From: Scatophagus argus
Taxonomy: Eukaryota; Chordata; Actinopteri; Scatophagidae
Assembly: GCF_020382885.2 (NCBI RefSeq)
Contig: NC_058497.1
Coordinates: 22,188,330-22,252,329 of the forward strand
Length of the DNA stretch: 64,000 bases
Direction of reading: 5' to 3'
Under the pieces are notes generated by a model. That model did no database searches. It was not told the origin of the DNA and was given only the letters and a program-made list of their open reading frames with translations. The position numbers were made by a program, and so were the translations under genes. Position 1 is the stretch's first letter. Each line of letters begins with the position of its first letter. Shown here piece by piece: positions 57,318 to 64,000 of the stretch.

Positions 57318-57638
57318 TTTGATGCAATATTGAACTATTGCTTTGGGATTTCCCCCACCGATCTCCGGCTCTGGAGGAAAGAGTGCCGCATGTGACCTTT
57401 CCTTTTATGATGAATAAATAAATAAATACCTCCTCCAACTGAAGCGTTGTCATATGTAGATTAAACATACATGTTGATAGTGTGATTACTGACCTGAGTC
57501 ACATACACACCTTTATCTAACTGTGACATACATTTCACAGACACACTCGGTTCCAGTGAATGACTACTTAACATATCCAGCTGCTTAGTACATGAATGCC
57601 AGTCTACAGCTATAAACCGAGGATGATGATGTATATGG

Positions 57639-57710
57639 GCGTTGGTGGTATAGTGGTTAGCATAGCTGCCTTCCAAGCAGTTGACCCGGGTTCGATTCCC
57701 GGCCAACGCA
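57639..57710 (+). tRNA. tRNA-Gly (anticodon TCC)
   Basis: A 72-nt cloverleaf beginning GCGTTGGTGGTATAGTGGTT. The acceptor stem GCGTTGG pairs with CCAACGC and is followed by discriminator A. The A box is TGGTATAGTGGTTAGCATA, the anticodon arm CTGCCTTCCAAGCAG carries TCC, and the B box is GGTTCGATTCC. There is no intron. The transcript would decode GGA glycine codons. TTTT at 57719-57722 serves as the Pol III terminator, and a SINE begins directly after it. Confidence 0.97.
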
Positions 57711-57718
57711 GCGTTACC

Positions 57719-57722
57719 TTTT
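57719..57722 (+). terminator. RNA polymerase III terminator of tRNA-Gly
   Basis: TTTT nine bases after the tRNA 3' end, the minimal Pol III termination signal. Confidence 0.75.
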
Positions 57723-58078
57723 GGGGACAGCCGTGGCCTAGAGGTTGGAGAAGCAGCTTGTGACCGGAGGATCGCCAGTCAATTCCCCCACCGGACTGGC
57801 AGGAAAAATTTGTGTGTGGTTGAGTGATTAAAAGAAAATGCCCCCCACCCCCCCATTACCTGGCTGATGTGCCCCACTTAACCCCCAATTTGCTCCCCAA
57901 GTGCCTGACAGTAGCATCCCACTGCTCCTGTGTGTGTGTGTGTGTGTGTTCACTGCAATTTGCTGGATGTTGCGTGTGTGTTCAACCAAGGATGGGTTAA
58001 ATGCAGAGGAAAACTTCAGTGTATGTAAAAATATATATATACTGCGAATGAAAGTTGATATAATAAAGTACTTAAGAC
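57723..58078 (+). mobile_element. tRNA-derived SINE (teleost type)
   Basis: Starts ggggacagccgtggcctaga, whose gtggcctagaggttggag is a tRNA-type A box. A degenerate B box (gatcgccagtcaattcc) follows about 33 nt later. The body contains a C-rich tract, a short GT repeat (57931-57949) and the segment gatgggttaaatgcagagga, which I remember as typical of a widespread fish SINE. The tail is AT-rich (aaaaatatatatatac ... aataaagta). It encodes no protein. The 3' boundary is approximate and no target duplication was identified. Confidence 0.8.
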
Positions 58079-60400
58079 CAAATTGGTAATGAGCCTCAAA
58101 CTGATGATGTTGAATCCTTATTGCAAACTGTTACCTACGAGATTCAGCGCACTGCACATGCGCCTTAAACAAGAAGTCTTAAGTTCATTTCCACTTCACT
58201 GAAAACCAACATAAAAGGATTTATGCAATTTTCTTCCTTCGCCCAGCCCAAAGAGCACGTTTGGAATTTAAAAGCCTTTTCTGGATAAATCTTGGTTTTA
58301 TATAAATTGAGCAATTTATCACTGACTGAAAATAGTCATGCAGATGGTTTCATTTAGCCACTTTGCCCTTCATTTACATGTTCCGCAGCATGGTTATGTT
58401 AATAATAATGAACAGAGTCTTACACCACGAATTTGTCTCAGAGTTAAAACAAGCTATACTGCATGCTTGGATAGCTATGCACAGTGGTATCTGAGTTCTC
58501 TGTGAGAAAAAGGTAAGCCAGCTTATGTTTGTTTGCATGTTTCATACATACTGGGACACGAAACCTGCGAAAGCGAGCTAACACATTAGCCAGTAAGTGG
58601 TGTGAGAGCAGGAAGTGGTGTTAACACTCTGCACTGATCCTTAGCATAGCATGTTGATGAAACAACCACACTGGTGACATACCGATCAGGAGGGAAACCA
58701 AAGTATCTAAATGTGACCATAAACCTGACAAAGTGCAGATCTTTTCTGTCAAAAAAACCTTCTGCTTATTAAACCGTCAACACAAAGCACATGTTTTACG
58801 GTTAGTCCAGACTAAATTACCCCTCAAAGGAGGAATAGTGATGACCCCTTAACTGGAAGTACAGAAATAAAGTTAATGCAAAGTAAAAGCACATTTAGTC
58901 TTAACTACACTTAAGAACAAATTTGCATTATCTGTTTTTATATTTCTGAGCTAAATACTGGACATCTGCCTAATGGCTTTGGAGTCTTTGCAGATTAGGA
59001 TTTTTCTTAATAATGTATGATCATGTTGAGTAGTTAACATGTGCATGAACAACATTTAAATGTTTCTCGCACATGACAGCACATTATTCTGACAAACTGA
59101 TTTAAATTTACAACAACAATTAAACTTGTTCCTGCGAAAAGTACTTTAACTTTGGTGTACAGCAGTTCTTAAAGGAAGGATGAAAATACTTCTCTGACTG
59201 CAGTGACAGATTCAATTGATAACTCAGATTAATTTTTGGTCACAGTGTGGGAGGGTTTGTGTGTGGCAGAGGGCCAGCTGCCGTTGGCAGCTGTATGTAC
59301 TTCCTCATGATCTTTGTAAAGTCGTTAAATGTGTGTCAGCTACGATGAGGCATGTTGTGTTCCAGTGAATATGTACTTAGTCCTGAGTTTAATTCACCTA
59401 AATGCATATTAACTGTATTATATGACTGAAAGGCCCCAGTAAGATGAAGTGAAATATTTTGTGGCAACTGTATTGTAAAATTAAGGGGAAAAAGTAAATA
59501 AAGAAACAAAACGGAAAAAAAATTACTTTCAAGTTCATGTTTTGACTTCTTTCCATATAACAAAGTGTTCTGGATAAAACCAACTCTAAAGATGCCAGCC
59601 ACCAGAAAATTCTCTCCTATACACAGCTGATATTTAGTCATAGTCAAAGTCAACTTTATTGTCAATTCTGCCACATGTGCAGCACATACATATGTACTTT
59701 AAGGACTCAGCATGTGATCGGTTTCAGCTGAGACTGAATGGAAGTAAAATCAACACAACAAAGTCGACACAGTTTAAATTTCTCAAATTCACCATGAACC
59801 ATCTCTTATCTTGTAAAGTGTCTTTGTTTTTCTTACTGAATGATGTCAGTTTTCTTAAGTTGCACTTCAGGAAACTGACATGCAGAACAACTGGAGGACC
59901 GTCTTGCAAATGAGATTGCGTTTCAACATACATGTTCAGATTACCTCCACTTCCTGCATTACACAGCACTGACGCAACACTATTGGTTAACTTGTGTGCT
60001 ATATGTCTTTGATTTTTCACCTTGTACTGTATCTCTCTGTCTCTCTCTGTCTGCACAGGAGCACACATTATTTCATATCAAATGTATCTTGTGCTAAAAG
60101 AGGAAATGCACATGTGCAACACAGCATGTGTAGTATGCAGATAAAGTGATGAACAGTTGTGAAAACCAACTTTTTCTACAGCTATGGACAGAAAGAAATG
60201 CCTGGGCTGGAGAAGATATTCAAGTGCAGCACACTGCCCCCTGGTGGCCAACAGCTGTACTTCATAAAACAGCACACTGCTATGTGTTTGCTTGTGTCAA
60301 GCTGTACAAACAGTGTTGTATGGCCTGCGTATTTTCCATGTACGTCAAGGCTGTTTAATTATTCCACAACAGGCCACCAATCACAAATAACACATACATC
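58079..60400. other. Non-coding spacer between the SINE and the rcbtb2 3' end
   Basis: No gene recognised on either strand. A ~55-bp segment near 59640-59695 (gtcaaagtcaactttattgt) resembles a common teleost interspersed repeat end. The rest is AT-rich unique-looking sequence. Confidence 0.5.
59640..59695. repeat. Possible fragment of a common teleost interspersed repeat
   Basis: The segment with gtcaaagtcaactttattgtc resembles from memory the end of a repeat found in many fish genomes. Only a short piece is preserved. Confidence 0.4.
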
Positions 60401-61871
60401 TAATCATGCAGTTATTCACTTTAATGCATTTTAGATTATCAAATGTTAGCATCAGCGCCACTGTCAGCAGCTTATAGCATTTCCAAATACAAAATGAGAA
60501 CACATTTCAGCAATTATAAAAATGTTCCAAAAATACAATAATTAGCTTGTTAAAGTAAAGGAATTCTGTTACATTCTACTCTGACAAATTTAGAAAATTA
60601 ATGTGGAATTATCCCGTAACTAAATTTTAAGACCTCTTGGCCCTTTATGAGACTTGGGGTATATTCAGCACAGTCAGTTAGAAATTACACTAAGCCAGAA
60701 CTATTTCATTAACAAGTAGCAAGGTGCTACCAGGGGAGATGCATACAGAAACACTTGTAAAAGAACCAGATGTTTGCTGCCAACATATTAACAATTTAAA
60801 AAAAAACCACACACACACAAGCAAATTTTTGTAAACAAATTGCAATGAAACAAAACAGTAAAATCAGCTGCGCTCACAGAGTAACATCACCGACAGACTA
60901 CACAGGAATCGATAAGCCTGTGGAAGTCAGACACAGCTTCCTGGCTGCTCAGCTCGAGCATTGATCTGAACACCACATAACATTAAGTAACATGCTCTTA
61001 TCTCTCATGAAGTGTAACTGGCTGGTGTCCTGATGGTGACCATAGCAACAGTCTACAGTGACACAGTCTAACCATCAAACAGTAGCCAGAAGTTTGGATG
61101 GCAAAGGTGAGTAACTACAATATACAAACAAAGTGGCAAAATTTAACACTGACTTGCGCAAGAGGACGAATACTCTGTAACTGATCCAATACGAAATTCT
61201 CAGAAACAAAATGTGTCACATAAACATAAGCTGCATTTTTTTCAAAAACAGAAGAACAGTTTGCATGTTTTTTCCCTCATTTAAATGCCACCTCTTAATC
61301 CAAAAAAACAAAAAAATGTGAGAATCAAGGCTTCAAAGAAAAGCAGCACATTGTGAAGGGCAAACTCATGGCTGGATTGGTTTCCGCTGATGGCTTCCTA
61401 TTGATCAGACACAATACGCACTGAACATTTGTTTTACTAACAGTGCAGCGTCATTAAAAAAAGAAATTGCTACTGTGGGTTAAGCCGCGGCACCCCGTCT
61501 GTTTGTTCACTGGCTTGAACAATCAAAATCAGATTAGCAAAGCGCACTGCTAGTAACACACAGACGACCGCTGTGGCACATCCTTCTATTCGGACTCAGC
61601 GCTGTCTGCTTGTGACTGATTGAGTGGTGTAACCCAATATTTATGCCCCACGCGACCACCGTGTTTGGGCTAAGTTCAGGGGAGTAACACGAAAGCATCA
61701 GTTAGCGGGTGAAACCTGACACCGTTTGACTCTTCGGTGTTAACTTCCCCAGCAACAAGGCTTTGAAGCACTGCTCAGCCAGGTGTTTACTTTGGTCAAG
61801 GGTCAACTCTCAGGACCTCGTAGGGCTTAAATCTCATGCTGTTGGTATCCGTCACTACTGGGGAACTCAAG
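60401..61871 (-). other. rcbtb2: Presumed rcbtb2 3' UTR
   Basis: Sequence downstream of the rcbtb2 stop on the minus strand, without coding frames. The clearest polyadenylation hexamer found is ATTAAA on the minus strand (plus 60420-60425), which would give a 3' UTR of about 1.4 kb. This end point is inference. Confidence 0.4.

Positions 61872-64000
<2,129 letters not shown>

Larger units (their letters stand above)
53525..57638 (-). promoter_or_regulatory. Upstream region of lpar6 and non-coding spacer
   Basis: No protein gene is recognised. Minus-strand upstream sequence contains a TATA-like ATTATATAAC at 53561-53570, only ~40 bp before the ATG, and a possible acceptor (ccctccag) at 53537-53544. 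Either a very short 5' UTR or a spliced upstream leader is possible. 53650-54250 is C/T-rich on the plus strand with tandem ccactccactcc units near 54158-54190. An AAAC microsatellite lies at 56406-56428 and a C17-A16 tract at 57285-57317. Confidence 0.4.

Noticed and set aside
57461-57706. 81-codon minus-strand frame beginning MAGNRTRVNCLEG
   Set aside because: It is the antisense reading of the tRNA-Gly gene and its upstream flank.

Overview
The window is vertebrate nuclear DNA, almost certainly from a ray-finned (teleost) fish. The genes are intron-split with GT-AG junctions and separated by long AT-rich non-coding stretches. The repeats are of fish type: a Tc1/mariner copy, a tRNA-derived SINE, fold-back MITE-like elements and GT microsatellites. 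There is no operon structure, phage, CRISPR or bacterial mobile element. I recognise four protein-coding genes and three tRNA genes. Most other open frames are short, unspliced and unrelated to any family I know.

Layout. 1-24080 is an intron of lhfpl6 (+), whose last two coding exons are at 24081-24179 and 27378-27496, with a 3' UTR to about 28160. The intron holds a dead Tc1/mariner copy at 16737-17279. 28161-37820 has no recognised protein gene. It carries a palindromic MITE-like element (32247-32552), a GT microsatellite and two identical tRNA-Lys(TTT) genes on the minus strand. 37821-42211 is a complete 13-exon nek3 gene (+); the exon lengths sum to 1380 nt, encoding 459 aa. One intron carries a near-perfect 46-bp inverted repeat. 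42480-52435 is non-coding except for a 181-bp direct repeat present twice, 5.4 kb apart. lpar6 (-) is a single coding exon at 52436-53524. A tRNA-Gly(TCC) gene at 57639-57710 is followed immediately by a SINE. The last three coding exons of rcbtb2 (-) are at 61872-62491, with the rest of the gene beyond the right edge.

The four genes do not form a pathway. LHFPL6 is a tetraspan membrane protein, NEK3 a NIMA-related kinase, LPAR6 a lysophosphatidic acid receptor and RCBTB2 an RCC1/BTB protein. What links them is synteny: as I recall, the human orthologues all lie on 13q, and LPAR6-RCBTB2 are neighbours there too. In mammals LPAR6 sits inside an RB1 intron; I see no RB1 exon here.

I did not find a convincing undescribed system. 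The most distinctive signals are structural: the two fold-back elements, the duplicated 181-bp block, and lpar6 without an evident rb1 host. All family assignments come from reading translations against remembered family features, not from database searches.
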